NCBI GenBank assembly: GCA_013423325.1
Contig: BLJB01000242.1
Coordinates: 1 to 64,000, forward strand
From: Usnea hakonensis
Taxonomy: Eukaryota; Ascomycota; Lecanoromycetes; Lecanorales; Parmeliaceae
Length of the DNA stretch: 64,000 nucleotides
Reading direction: 5' to 3'
The notes beneath the pieces were generated by a model. The model had not been told where the DNA came from. It saw only the letters and a list, made by a program, of their open reading frames with translations, and made no database searches. Positions 11,793 through 23,465 of the stretch are shown here, in pieces. Numbering within the stretch: the first letter of the stretch is position 1; every line of letters starts with the position of its first letter. The translations under genes and the position numbers were made by a program.

Positions 11793-14700
11793 TGTGGCGA
11801 TGGTCTGGGGTGGGCAGTGGAGCAGTTTGAGAAAAGGTTCGATGCATCGAGTGTAGACCGACTGCACACCACATGATAAAAGAGCATAGCGTAGCATAGC
11901 ATATATCCAATCCACCCACGCACCCACGACCAATCCAAACATACCTACAACCACCAAATCAATCCTCCCTTCCCCCCCTCCCCAAAAAAAAAACACAAAA
12001 ACCCTCCCAAACCCTCCGTCTCCGACTCCCAGTCCCCATCAAACATCAAACATCAACCAACGACGATAACACCCTGGATTCAAAGCGTATACACACTACG
12101 ATCTGAAGTAGCCGGAGAGCTAGCTACATCATATAGAACACCCTATACCTCGTCCGACTCCAATACAATACAATACAACAAACCAAAATCCCTCCTTCGT
12201 CCTCGTCCTCCTCCCACCCCACATCCCGCCTCCACCCATAACAAACCCAACCCAACCCAATCCACAAAAACCCTTTCCCAAACATACGAAAAAACACCCG
12301 TCTCGAACAGCCCAGAACCCCCCCGAACGATCTAGAAACTACCTCCTCTACTAGCAATACTGCGCCACCGAGGCACACTAACACCTCACATAAAACCCCC
12401 CCCCTAAAAAAAAGAACCGTTTAGAGCACCGAGATATCCGAACCCTCTCTTCCGAACGAGCGAACGAGCGAACGAGCGAGCGAAATAACCGTGCGCAGTA
12501 CTGACCCTTGCCTCAATTATTTTGATATGAGTGAATTAAACATCATTCTACACATCTGATGCAATGACCCTATCTTACGGAATCTACGGAGACGGGACAC
12601 GGATACGGCTGCAAATAAGGCGCGTGAATACCTACCTTACCTTTTTATGCACGCGCTAATTTTAGTCGGCCAAGCTCGGAACACAAAAAACCGAGTTTCT
12701 GAACCCGAGAGAGCACAAGCACAACAGAGTATAGTATAGTGTAGTATGGTAAAACAAAGCAGGTCATTCACCCCCAATATCACACGCGCAAGATATTATC
12801 ATCCATTCTCCCGTCATGCTCTGTCGGAGGCTATGTCTCAGGAGCCTAGGCTAATTCAGGAGTGCACATGCGACGCTGGCCCTATTCCCAGATGGATACG
12901 AAGAGATCTGATATTGGATGGCTATATATACGTACATTTCCCATCTAGATTCATCCCATCAGCCTCAAGCCTGTCTCGTCTTTCCTCAAGCTCAGTGCAA
13001 CCATCGCGACAAGGAGTCGCCGTAGTAAAAGTTCATCGTACTCCAACATCGCGCCGACATGCCCCATCCCAAAGAAATCCCCCTGCTGCTGCATCTCCAA
13101 CTTTCTTCTCGCAAGCCAACTACATGGGCATGCTGCACTTAGACCCTAATCTCCAATCCTTGTAGTACCACAAACTTTGTAACCAGCTGCCTCTTCTGTC
13201 TGTATAGCGCATCGTAACAAAATGGTTTAGGAGACCATACCGTCGTATCATCGTATGCATATGTTTGGTACGAAACAGCTGGAACCTTCTGGACGGTGCG
13301 GTGCGTGGGGTGGCGAGGAGAGTTGGAAATCTTACTTGCAGCGATGCTGGTAGCTGTAGACGTAGAAGCTGCCTCCAACAGTATAGTACCTCTGATAAGC
13401 ATGGTACATTATGCGATCCTTTTTCTGGCGCTCTTTCTAGTTTATCGTCTCTCGAAGGCGGTGAGTAGGTCCGGCATGCCCGTGCTTGCGGCACAAGATG
13501 CACCAGCTCGGTCTCGAAGCTTCTGAAGAGGGAAGATCACTTCCTCTTCATCTCCATCTCCTTGGTCAGCAAGATACATGAGGCATTTCGTTGGGACTAA
13601 TGGCTCTAAGCCATGCAGACGGCGCCGTCCGTTGGTGCAAAAGCCATATAACATGCAAGCAAGGGTAGTCACCGGCAGTAGAGAAATGGTGTCAAGTGAT
13701 TAGCTTCGACTTGTCGGACCAGAGACGAGCTCAGCCCAGCCCCCCCCCCCCCGGTTATCCTTATGGGCTAATAGGGGTGAAGGTCGCCATGATTGACCCT
13801 CTTATTGTGGCTAGTCGAATCTGAGTTCTGCACTACGCCCGCATGAGCTCATCTCCGTGGTCGGGAATCGCATCCAGAAGTCAATAGCGGTCTGCAATTC
13901 GACCTGTGCTTCCGGCACTGCCGTTGGAATGAGAAGGTATGATTAGTCTATCGCTCTTTCGGGCACGGAATGTTCTCAGCTGAGGTGGGGGTTCAATCTA
14001 AATCGCCCTCCCATGTCGTAGTACAACGGGACCAGGCCATGAAGGGCAATGATTGAGGTGTCTTTGCTGCCAAGTGCGGAGATATCTCGCCATCGCAATT
14101 GGTACCAGCTTTGCCACGTAGACAATGATGGGAGAGGCGATGCGGAAGCTGCAGATGCAAGCTTACACTGAGACGGAGAGTCGAAATCAACAGGCATCGC
14201 TTTGATTGACTCCACTTTCAAAGGATTCGGCCAGCCGTCTCGCTGCAGCCAACCATTCGACAGGGATAACGACTGGTTTCACTCTTTGTTCTCACAGAAC
14301 AAGTCCCAGGGTGCAGTAGGGTCGTCAAGAAGCTCGAACGACCTCGATACTCTTATGGCACCCTGCCAACCCTTCGTGATAGTCTCCCCTTATGCCTGGC
14401 TAGTCTTCCCTTATCTCATTTTTGAAGGCGCCAACCAAGACGATCATGCACAGCTGGATATACAACCAACAGCAAGACAAGCCCGATGTTGTTATGCAAT
14501 GCTCGACGCCAACACTCCTGCAGATCAGATGATGAGCGACGACTTTCACTGGCAAACGCAGCTGAAGCTGTTGCACACGATAGCTTAAATTATGCTGTCA
14601 AGTGCCAAGGTCTGAGCTGCTGCTGCTGCTCGAACACTCACACGCGTTAGCATTTTACGTGCTTATGTACCTTAAGTGATGGGTGAGTGTCGATCAAATA

Positions 14701-15023
14701 TTACACATGATTGCTGAACTCAAACTCGTTGACTGACGATGGCTTTAGAGAGTACTTGGACGCCTAGGATAGTGAGAGGAGGGAAAGGATCGAAAGCCAC
14801 TGCAGGTTGTAATCTAAAGATATAAGCCGAGGCAAGCAGGATATCTTTCAATGGATTTTACCTGAATACAGATCGGCGATTCACCTATGTTGCACCATCC
14901 TCAAGACCAGAGCAATGCAACAAGAGTACCTTCTAGATTATCGCCAGCGCTTAGAAGCCTAAGTTTGGAAAGCGTCTTCTGTGCTGAGACCTCGTTGTAG
15001 GATACTCCTTTTACGGGCTCTCC
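11793..15023. other. Long stretch without a supported gene
   Basis: It holds A/C-rich sequence (11880-12420), a short tandem repeat (12453-12484), a run of about 13 C (13740-13752) and several unrelated short frames. Frames on the minus strand near 13442-13672 and 13976-14221 and on the plus strand near 14202-14588 look mildly protein-like, but I cannot connect them by splice sites or match them to a family. They may be a decayed gene. Confidence 0.45.
12453..12484. repeat. Short tandem repeat, unit CGAACGAG
   Basis: Three copies of the 8-base unit CGAACGAG followed by a partial copy. It lies in non-coding DNA. Confidence 0.8.
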
Positions 15024-15984
15024 TCACTGAGCAATCTTTAGCGAGAAGTCCACGTGCGGCACACCTTGATGGATACTGCTGGTACTTATCACGTCCACAT
15101 CGTTGCAAACAAATTCTGCAACGTTAACTTCGGTCAAGCCACCGCTGACTTCAATCAGGAGTTCTCTCCTTCCTCTCCACCTCTCCTTTAGGCCCCTTGC
15201 GGCTACTTTGACCCCTTCCCCAGTAAAATTGTCAAGCATAACCACATCAGCACCGGCTGCTACGGCTTCGTCGGCTTCAGCCTCGCTCTGGCACTCCACC
15301 TCTACTTTGATTGCGAAGCCTCCAGCGGCTTGTGCGGCTTTGACGGCACGGGTGATGCTACCGGCGGCTACGACATGATTATCTTTGAGCATGGTCATAG
15401 CGCTGAGATCAATGCGGTGAGTATCACAACCGCCAACGAGCATACCATACTTCTCGACGAGACGAAACCCTGGAGTGGTCTTGCGAGTGCCGGCCAGAAT
15501 ATTTGAGTAGCCTGCATCACGGACGAGGGAGAGCATGCGGGCGGACTTGGTAGCTATACCTGAGCACCTCGCAAGGGTGTTGAGGGCTACTCGCTCTCCG
15601 AGGAGGATCTGTCTGACTGGACCTCGGACTGTGGCACAATGGGTAATTGGAGCGAAGGAATGGCCTTCACTTATGTACCATTCGACACTGACATCTTTGG
15701 CTTAGCTGCGAGGTCTTGAAGAGAAGTTGAGGGAATGAAGAGCTGGGCGGGATAAATGGTAGGAGGTCATACGTGCAGTCCAGCTGTTTGAAAACCTCAT
15801 CGAAAAAGGGCACCCCAGCGACCATGCCCGGACTCTTCCCAAGGAGCTTTGCCTCCGCTATCGACCCTCCTACGACAAAACCGCCGTAATCAAAGCTTGG
15901 ACAATCCTCTTCTAACCATGTGGACACCATACGTTTATACGTCTGGGGCAAGAGGTGGGCTACGCTTCCATGGAGGGAGGCCAT
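15024..15984 (-). CDS. BNA6: Nicotinate-nucleotide pyrophosphorylase (quinolinate phosphoribosyltransferase)
   Basis: Two exons: 15773-15984 and 15024-15687, with an 85-bp intron; about 291 residues. The enzyme converts quinolinate and PRPP to nicotinate mononucleotide, CO2 and pyrophosphate, the last dedicated step from tryptophan to NAD. Motifs in order: LLGERVALNTLARCSGIATK at the N-/C-domain junction, TRKTTPGFRLVEKYGMLVGG with PRPP/quinolinate-contacting Arg and Lys, THRIDLSAMTMLKDNH, then EVECQSEAEADEA and VDVISTSSIHQG of the barrel. Splicing restores CTVEWYISEGHSF, as expected for the family. An upstream TTG in frame is not a start; ATG at 15984 gives MASLHGSVAHLLP. Expected in the cytosol or nucleus. 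Confidence 0.95.
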
Positions 15985-16448
15985 GGCCAATGGAAGTAAT
16001 GGGTCCGCCGGTTAGAGATGTCTGATCCAGAGAATTTCAAAAGTTCCACGAACTCGCAAGAAGAATGTTTTGTTCTATCCCAAAGTTGTTTGAGTCAAGC
16101 AAAGGAAGCGGAGAAGAGGTGCATCCTTTTAGAGTCTGCCGGATTGGCTGAGCCCTATTCTCAAGCCCTAAATTGACATTGTCCTCGTCCACAGCCTTCA
16201 TTTGATGTTACTTTGAATTTGTGAGAGAAATTGTGCATGAGTTATAATTATATACAGTGAGTGATATGAGCCAATGCAAAAACCTGGTCGCCCAATGTCA
16301 TGAGTCGATGTTGTTGGATGGAAAATTTCCAATTGTACGCCTTCGCTGTCATTCGCCTCGTGAAGTTGCCAATGATCCAAACGAAAACGCCCAACGTTAA
16401 TGCTCATAGTGGCCGATGCGTAAACTCGATAACGCTTCTATGCTGTGC
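15985..16448. other. Intergenic stretch
   Basis: No gene seen; it should contain the BNA6 promoter and the 3' end of the next gene. Confidence 0.5.
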
Positions 16449-17264
16449 CTAAATCTCCAGAAATCGAACCTTCCTACTGTTTTTGGTCTTCACGCCAGGC
16501 TTCCCTTGATTAGTGCCATTGCCGGAGGATATAGACTCCAGATCTCTCCTTCTCCGCCTGTCACCCCTCTTTTGTCTCGCCTCCCTGGCTTCTCTGTTTT
16601 TCCACTCTGCAATCTGCTTTCTCCGCCGTTCCGCTCGAGCATCGGCTATTGCTGGTGTCGGTAGAAACCCAACCCCATTGATACCGTAGCCGTCATCAGT
16701 AGGATCATTGGGATTGTGACCCGTAATCTCTTCGTCATGCCACCACAGCGTCGGAGATAGAGGAGGAGGCGACTTTGACTTTTTCATTGATGGGGGCGGT
16801 GTGGGCGAGGATACAGGGCGTAATCGAGGTGTTTCTGGAATCTCGAGTGGTATCACAGAGGTTTTATCTTGTGGGCCAGACGGTGCCCATGATGCAAAGA
16901 GGCCGCTGGAATTTGGTGGCGGGGTCATTGGAGCACTGTATGCCGAGTTCGGCAGAATGATATTCGGATTGAAGTTGTCGGTTTGAAGACCAGTCGCTGA
17001 GCGATTCACACGAGACTCGAGAGGCATACCCAAATCCAAATTTGACCCTGGACTCTGTTCCTGCAAGTTCAATTTTTGAAGATGCCCCGCAACGTTTGCT
17101 CTTGGGCTGCCTTCAACAGAGTACTCGTGCTCGAGAAGAGGCCTCGTTGGGAGATTGGTCGTCCTGAGGCGAGACGGAGATGGAGCATCATCGAGCAGCG
17201 AATCTTGGTCAGAACGCTTGCGTTTTGGCGAAAGATGTCGGCTCGGAGAGACCGTGTTCTGCAT
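16449..17264 (-). CDS. Conserved disordered fungal protein of unknown function
   Basis: Single-exon gene, 271 residues, ATG at 17264. The N-terminal two thirds are Ser/Pro-rich and look disordered, with a basic SPKRKRSD patch near residues 12-19 that could serve as a nuclear-localisation signal. The C-terminal third is distinctive: WWHDEEITGHNPNDPTDDGY, then GINGVGFLPTPAIADARAE, then a highly charged Arg/Lys helix (about 210-245) and a basic tail. I recall this C-terminal block as conserved in hypothetical proteins across Pezizomycotina, but no function is known to me. Many SP/TP sites suggest phosphorylation by proline-directed kinases (inference). No membrane segment or signal peptide. Confidence 0.75.
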   Translation of the reverse strand: MQNTVSPSRHLSPKRKRSDQDSLLDDAPSPSRLRTTNLPTRPLLEHEYSVEGSPRANVAGHLQKLNLQEQSPGSNLDLGMPLESRVNRSATGLQTDNFNPNIILPNSAYSAPMTPPPNSSGLFASWAPSGPQDKTSVIPLEIPETPRLRPVSSPTPPPSMKKSKSPPPLSPTLWWHDEEITGHNPNDPTDDGYGINGVGFLPTPAIADARAERRRKQIAEWKNREAREARQKRGDRRRRRDLESISSGNGTNQGKPGVKTKNSRKVRFLEI

Positions 17265-18164
17265 GTCGTCTCGGTGGATTTAGGAGGAGCTCCGGGTAGA
17301 CTGGAGGAATCTAGGACGACTGAGATGTTCTGAGTATTTTGCTTTGAACACTCAAAGCCATGTTTGCTGTCATGTAGCAAGGATTAGCAGGATACCAAGA
17401 AACCGTCTACAAGCGGTGAGGGGGGAATTAAAATCGGTCGACAGTGAATTGAGTAAGGTACTTGTGGTTTCTAAATCAGCTTAGAGTATGGCAAAGTTTA
17501 AGCGTCTGATGTATCTCTCCCGAAACCTTTCTTCCTTTCTCTCTCTCTTCGTGAATCAAACATTCAAGATAGCATTCATACGATTACTGAAGTTGCTAAG
17601 GAAAGTACATATAAGTAAGACACTGACTCATGCTTCGCACTATACTCTACCACTCCAAATTCTCTTTGAACCTATCAGACGTCTGAGCAGAGCTGTACTC
17701 ACTGCGCTCCAAATTCGACCCAGTCTACCCAAAGCGATCAGTCAATGGCTTGGATAGGCACGGAGGGCCTCAGAGCGGATGGTTTACTGCGATACATTTG
17801 GGAACCGTTTACTTCACTCAGGGGAACCAAAGTGCACCGTCAGATAGTACATTTCTGATTTTGGGTTGATGGACATAATATGTATGATAGGAATTACACT
17901 GATCGGTCTGATTTCATACTCTGAGCTTTACTTTAGCTAGCAACCTGCCTTTTGTTTTGGCACGCAAGAATTCGATTGATTCCAGTCGAACCGTCTTTTT
18001 TGGTGTTTAGCCTTGGTGTATCTTAGGTTGTATCCACTGCATAGACAAGAATAGGAGGTCAGGAAGGAAAAAGGAAAGATAAGCGACCACCCCTGCCAAT
18101 ACTCCTCAGACTGCGGCAATCTAAATAGCACGCACGTCTGATCCCCTTGTGCGGTGCGCTTCTT
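17265..18164. other. Intergenic stretch
   Basis: No supported gene. A basic 89-codon frame at 17488-17757 (+) has no recognisable features. The H+-ATPase 3' UTR should lie at the right end. Confidence 0.5.
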
Positions 18165-21100
18165 CTACTCGTCCATTTCGGCCTCGGTAGCCCTCGTGCC
18201 CAAGTGCCAACGGCTACCACCCTTGTCGTCGCGCTCATGCTCGATCGCCACCTTGCTGAGGTGACCGATAATGTTCTCCATCTGGGTATCGCTGCGGCTA
18301 CGGCTCTTGCGGCCGAGGTTATCGAGCCAGGCGATCTGGTTCATCAGATAGTAGATGATAGCAATGACAATCTAGAAAGGACAGAATTAGTAGAAATGGT
18401 AGACCATCCGCAACGAGCCTAGACTTACAGTGACACCGATCGAGTAAGCCCAGATGACAACGGCAGTCACAACGCTCGTACGACCATTGGCCATAAGGTT
18501 GGCGCGGTCGCGAGGATCTGAGGCATAGCCTTCTCCGGAGAGCCATCCAAAGACACAGAACAAAGTTGAGAGGACATCGACACCAAAGATGGCAGCAACG
18601 AGTTGCCAAGAAGGCCAGGTTTGACCACCACGAGTAACGAAGATCAGCCAATTCTCAGTCAAGGATACTTCTAAGAAAAGGACTTCTTGAACGCTGGCAA
18701 AATTCTCGATGATACCTCCATTGGGAAGGAACATAGAGCCGCGGATGACCCAAGTACCGAGTGCTAGCAGAGCCCCCATGGTAACACTGATGACCCAGAT
18801 CTTAGGCAACTGCCACTCCACAGGGCGAGCTTCGAAATGAGCGTTGTCGTAGGCCACAGCGATAGTTGCCAAGTCGGCGAACAGAGCAAGGAAGACGATG
18901 AGTTCAACATTAATGGTCTCATTGATGATGACCATTGAGGTAACCAAGTAGATTTCCAGATGAAAACAGAGGGCGATACGGTATTGAATGTAAGCCTTCA
19001 TACGCTGGAAGATCTGTCTTGCGATTTTAATGGCACTGACGATAGTGCTCAGACCGGGTGCAAGGAAGACAATATCGGCGGCAGCTTGAGCGGCTTCGGA
19101 GGCTCCCTCTACGGCGATACCACAGTCGGATTTCTTGAGAGAAGGCGCATCGTTGACACCGTCACCTGTCATGGCAGTAAGATGTCCTCGCTGTTGAATC
19201 ATTTCAACGACCTGGTACTTGTGTTCGGGGAAGACTTCGGCGAAACCATCTGCTCTCTCTACAAGATCGTGCTGTGTTGTTCCGCTAAGGCCACCGTGTA
19301 TCAGTCTGTCGGAGTTGTAGACTTTCGTACCAAGAGCCAACATCTTGCAGGTTTCCTTCGCAATAGCGATAGCGTCACCTGTAAGCATTTTAACTTGAAG
19401 ACCAAGGAACTGGGCCTCAGCGATGGTCTGAGCGGTATCTTCACGAGGAGGATCAAACATGGACAACATTCCAAGTAGCTCCCAAGGCTCATTGTCCTTT
19501 TTAACAGCGACACCTAGGGACCGGAAACCTCTACGAGCGAATTCTGCAGCCTTGTTTTTGAACAGATCCGATGTCTCTGGACTGCACTCCGAAAGGTTGA
19601 GAATAGCCTTTGGTGCTCCCTTTGCCGCAATGTAATTGTGACCATCGCATGAACATTCGCAGGTGATACGCTTTGAGACCGGGTCAAACGGTGTGTATTT
19701 TTGAGTCTTCCAACCTTGCTCCAAAATTTCTCGTGCTTTGGGATAGCGCTTGAGGGTAAGAATGGTGACTTTGTCGATAGGGTCCAGTGACTTGATGTTG
19801 TGAGAAGAAGCAAGGACTGCGACTGCCATCATCCAGTTGACGTCGACATCTTCCGCCACGTAGGGTTCACGGATGGACAGCTGATTGGCTGTAAGGGTAC
19901 CGGTTTTGTCGGAGCAGAGAACGTCAACACCCTAGAGCAGGTGGTTAGTATATTCGAATTCACACACTCTGTAGGTCCACGTACTGCCAACGACTCAATT
20001 GCGGTCAATTTCTGAACGATTGCCTTATCCTTAGCTAAGTAAGCAGCACCAACAGCCAGAGTAGTAGTTGTCACAACCGGCAGACCGACGGGAACACCAA
20101 CGACCAGAAGAATTAAGACGTAATGGAGAAGGTTGTTGGAGCTCAATTCCGGAGTTGCGATCTTGAGATGATGGTAGAACGCACCGATCCACGAAATCAA
20201 GATCCAGCCCACGACAATGACGAGGAGCGCAGTACCAATGGAGTTCATGATAGCCTTAAAATGACCCTGATCTTTGGCACCTTGAACCAAGGTAGCAGTA
20301 CGACCGACGAAAGAGGTCCTGGCAGGTGCAATTACCACAGCGAAGGATTTTCCCCGCTTACAACCAGTGGTGTAGTATGCCGTATCACCCATGAACTTAT
20401 CAACGGCCAAGGACTCTCCCGTGATAGCAGACTGATCGGCGGCAATCAATGAATGACCATGGTGCTTTTCCTCCTCTTCGTCTTCTTCACCCTCCTTCTT
20501 CTCGGATGGTTCATTGAGTTCTTGGCGCATCAGCTCCTTGTATTCCTCGAAGGCCTCTGGGGCGTCATAGTTGCAAATCAATCGAGCATCAGCCGGGATG
20601 ACCTGTCCTTCTTCGATGATGATCTCCAAATTGTAAGCTAACATGCATGTATCATTTGAGGGCCCAAACATACAATATCTCCAGGAACGAGTTCACGAGC
20701 CTTGATGTCCTCTTCTTTACCATTCCGAACAACTGTGGCTCTCATGGCAATGTCACCCTTGAGAGATGCGACGACATCCGCAGCCTGCTTTTCTTGGTAC
20801 CAACCGACGGTAGCGTTGAGGAGAAGGATTGCAATGATGACACCGAAATCGATCCAGTCACGTAGACCCGCAGCGATGAGAACAGCGATTTCCATGACTG
20901 TGATTCTCATTAATCATGATCCCCACATGCTCTTGGGATGCAGGCCTACCATAAAGAATGGGACCGGTGAAGTATGATAAGAACTGGGATTGTTAGTTGG
21001 TGAAATGTTTTTGGTTGTTGCATGTGTTTTCGTGTCATACCTTGAGGAACAAGTTTTCTTTCTCGGTGGTCTTTCAAAGGTCAGTCAGCATCAACCGCGC

Positions 21101-21590
21101 AGAGAGCGCACTGATCAAGTACTGACCAACTCATTGAACCCGGTCTTCTTGCGACGGCTCTCAACCTCATTGTTAGAGATACCCTGCTTAATGTCGGCCT
21201 CGAGCCACTGCAGCTCGCGTCAGTCAGGACGTATATCCAAAATCTAATTGACGAATAGCTCACGTCGTCAGGGATCTCTAAAGCGCCATCTCCACCTGTC
21301 TCGGCTTTGGGACCACGAGACCAAAATTTCCACCAGGGCTTCTTTGCCTCGCCAGCTTCCATTGACACAACCGACTTTCTTCGGGGACCTTCATAGTAGG
21401 AGGAGATGTAAGCGACCAGATTAGCATATTCCTCGCCGTTTTCCAGATCAGGTTTGGCGTAAATAGAACCCTTCTGATCAACGCCGGATTGTTTGCGACC
21501 ACCTTCAGCTTCGGTATCGAACTTTGGCTCATCGAAACGAAGGTGATTCTCCGCCGAATTGTCGGTCGTGTTTTCGTCGGGAGGAGCCAT
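18165..21590 (-). CDS. PMA1: Plasma-membrane H+-ATPase (P3A-type), long acidic-insert form
   Basis: Eight exons: 21264-21590, 21127-21207, 21041-21070 (30 bp), 20950-20983 (34 bp), 20674-20897, 19985-20623, 18429-19931 and 18165-18371, about 1014 residues. It hydrolyses ATP to pump protons out, energising nutrient uptake and setting cytosolic pH. Seen: WLEADIKQGIS (N-terminal), GPILYVMEIAVLIAAGLRDW (TM1), TGES near 300-303, CSDKTGTLT with phospho-Asp near 453 (rebuilt across a splice site), KGAPKAIL (ATP binding), MLTGDA and MTGDGVNDAPSLKKSDCG hinge, followed by the C-terminal membrane segments. Unlike canonical Pma1 (about 920) it has a longer N-terminus, an acidic insert (about 253-288, with a DEEEE run and HHG) and a C-terminal tail without the usual QRVSTQHEKS-type ending, so it may be the second (Pma2-like) paralogue. 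Regulation by the tail cannot be assumed. Confidence 0.93.
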
Positions 21591-21654
21591 TGCAGCTTCC
21601 AGAGTTGTTGATACTGCAATACCAAGGTGTTAGGCGATGATGGGCACGGAGATG

Positions 21655-21790
21655 GTGGTTTGTAGGAAAGGAAGAGAAAAGAGAAGAGAAGGAAAAAGAA
21701 AAAAACAGCAATCGGAGTGGAGATTGGGAGAGTGGAGAGAGAGAGAGGAGAGAGAAAGGAAAGAAAGTAGTAGGAGTAGTAGTATTTTTT
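21655..21790 (-). promoter_or_regulatory. Pyrimidine-rich leader of the H+-ATPase gene
   Basis: On the coding (minus) strand this is an almost pure C/T tract lying 65-200 bases before the ATG. Such CT-rich tracts are common just upstream of strongly expressed fungal genes and often mark the transcription-start region. Confidence 0.5.
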
Positions 21791-22996
21791 AGGAAGATAG
21801 AGGCGAGAAGGGTTCAAGAGCTCTTATAGTTTTACTGTCTCACAATCGGCTAGCTTGAATAATGCGCCTTTTTGATTCGTCAATTCACCCCTCCGGTTGA
21901 GTTTTTTAAAAACCGTTAAATTGGCGCGAAAAAATTTCATCCAACTAAATAATCCCTCACCTCCGCTCACTCCGGCCAGCATTCTCAGCCCATTTTCGAA
22001 CAAAACAATCATCGGGATTGGGCGGGAATTGTGACCGACAAGGATTCAATTTTACGCCTAACGAATTTGAAGTTACCTTACTTTACCTCCATCTACCTTA
22101 CGTATCCTAAAGTACCTATAGACACACACCCATTTATCACCCTTTATCAAAAGCTTTACCTCTGTTGGACCTGCGATTTGGGGGGAGATTGGGCCAGAAT
22201 TCCATCGAGGTGTCAATCATTGTTAGACTCAGGTATTTTATTATTGCTGGCACGAGACATTTCCATTTTTGATTAGAAGGATTTCATAGTCGAAATAATC
22301 ATCGTCATCACCATCATCAATCACTCCCATGCACGACAGCAGAAGTGTCAGGCTTGCTTACTTTACTTGGAGAGTTGTGAGTTGGGTCAAGATTCGAGAA
22401 GAAAGAGTGGATGGATTTTATTAATTACCTCAGTCATCTTATTCCTTAAGTATTATTACTGTAGTAATATTACTACTTTAGTCATTTAGCTTACTTTACA
22501 ATATGCGGCTAGTATGTGTTTGTGTTTGTATTGCTCGTTCAAACTCATCACCGGGCCAGGCGGGGTAAAATAATCCGCTCAATCTCAGTGGTGGTGGAGC
22601 TCTGGAAGCCGGGCGCGCGAAAAGAGATCGTCTAATCTGATGACTTATTCGAGTCATTAATGTCGTACCTAAAGTATCTACCTTACTTTGCTCAAGAACC
22701 TTTCGATATCTATAGTCTTCCATCGCCCCCGATCAGATAAAAGTGCCAATGCCGAGAAATGCCTCGATTCTTGATTCCAATTGAACCACCTGCAAGTAAG
22801 TAAAACATCTAGAGAACTGCCTCGAATGCGTAGTCTGAGCCCGTTGGTAAATTGCCCTGAGTAAAGTAAGATACATTGAAGTACTTGAGATACTCCGTTG
22901 GTAAAGTAAGGTACCTTAGGATTGTACTTATCCTGTCTGTGCAACAACCCCTCTTAGGGCTACCGACAGAGGTAGAGGTAGAGACTTAAGGTGAGG

Positions 22997-23062
22997 AAAA
23001 AAAAAAAAAAAAAAAAAAAAAAAANNAAAGAAAGAAAAAAAAAAAAAAAAAAAAAAAAAAAA
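22997..23062. repeat. Poly-A tract containing an NN gap
   Basis: About 65 bases of nearly pure A, interrupted by NN at 23025-23026 and by AAAG units. The Ns indicate an unresolved assembly join, so the true length is unknown. Confidence 0.9.
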
Positions 23063-23465
23063 CAAGCTTCGATCGGCTTGAGGAGGGAGGACTAATGTAC
23101 GGGTACAGGGATTTCGGCGCTGATAAGGCCGCTCTGGTGTGTGACAGTGCTGCTCGTAATTGAAAAAGCGCCGAGCTTAGGCCGCCGAGTGAACATTGAC
23201 TACTTCAACAGGCAACTCCAGCCTACGTTCAACTGACCATTCTTTACCGGTCTGACAACTCACACGCTCATGATTTATTGAGCGATTAATGCAGATATCA
23301 TTGCCTTCTAAGCATAATGACCATATCCTTGATCCATAATCACAGTCAGTGGCGTCGAGAGCTCCCTACTGTGAGTAATATCATTTCATCTGATTATTAT
23401 TCACCACCATACCAGAACGAGGCAAACATATTTACCTAGATGATATTGCAATCATCATAAACCGT

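Larger units (their letters stand above)
21591..23465. other. Intergenic stretch with repeated short words
   Basis: No gene seen beyond the H+-ATPase leader. Several TACCTTA/GTAAAGTA words occur (22070-22110, 22666-22690, 22860-22920), plus an AT-rich imperfect palindrome near 22440-22485. Confidence 0.5.

Noticed and set aside
12746..13165. Plus-strand frame of 139 codons
   Set aside because: Ser/Pro/Arg-rich translation typical of random frames in C-rich DNA; no conserved motif.
14202..14588. Plus-strand frame of 128 codons and minus-strand frame at 13976-14221
   Set aside because: Neither could be joined to further exons or to a family; left as unassigned.
17488..17757. Basic 89-codon plus-strand frame
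   Set aside because: No recognisable domain, no splice sites, lies between two minus-strand genes; coding status cannot be supported.
18960..19478. 172-codon plus-strand frame inside the H+-ATPase gene
   Set aside because: Antisense shadow of the conserved ATPase exon.
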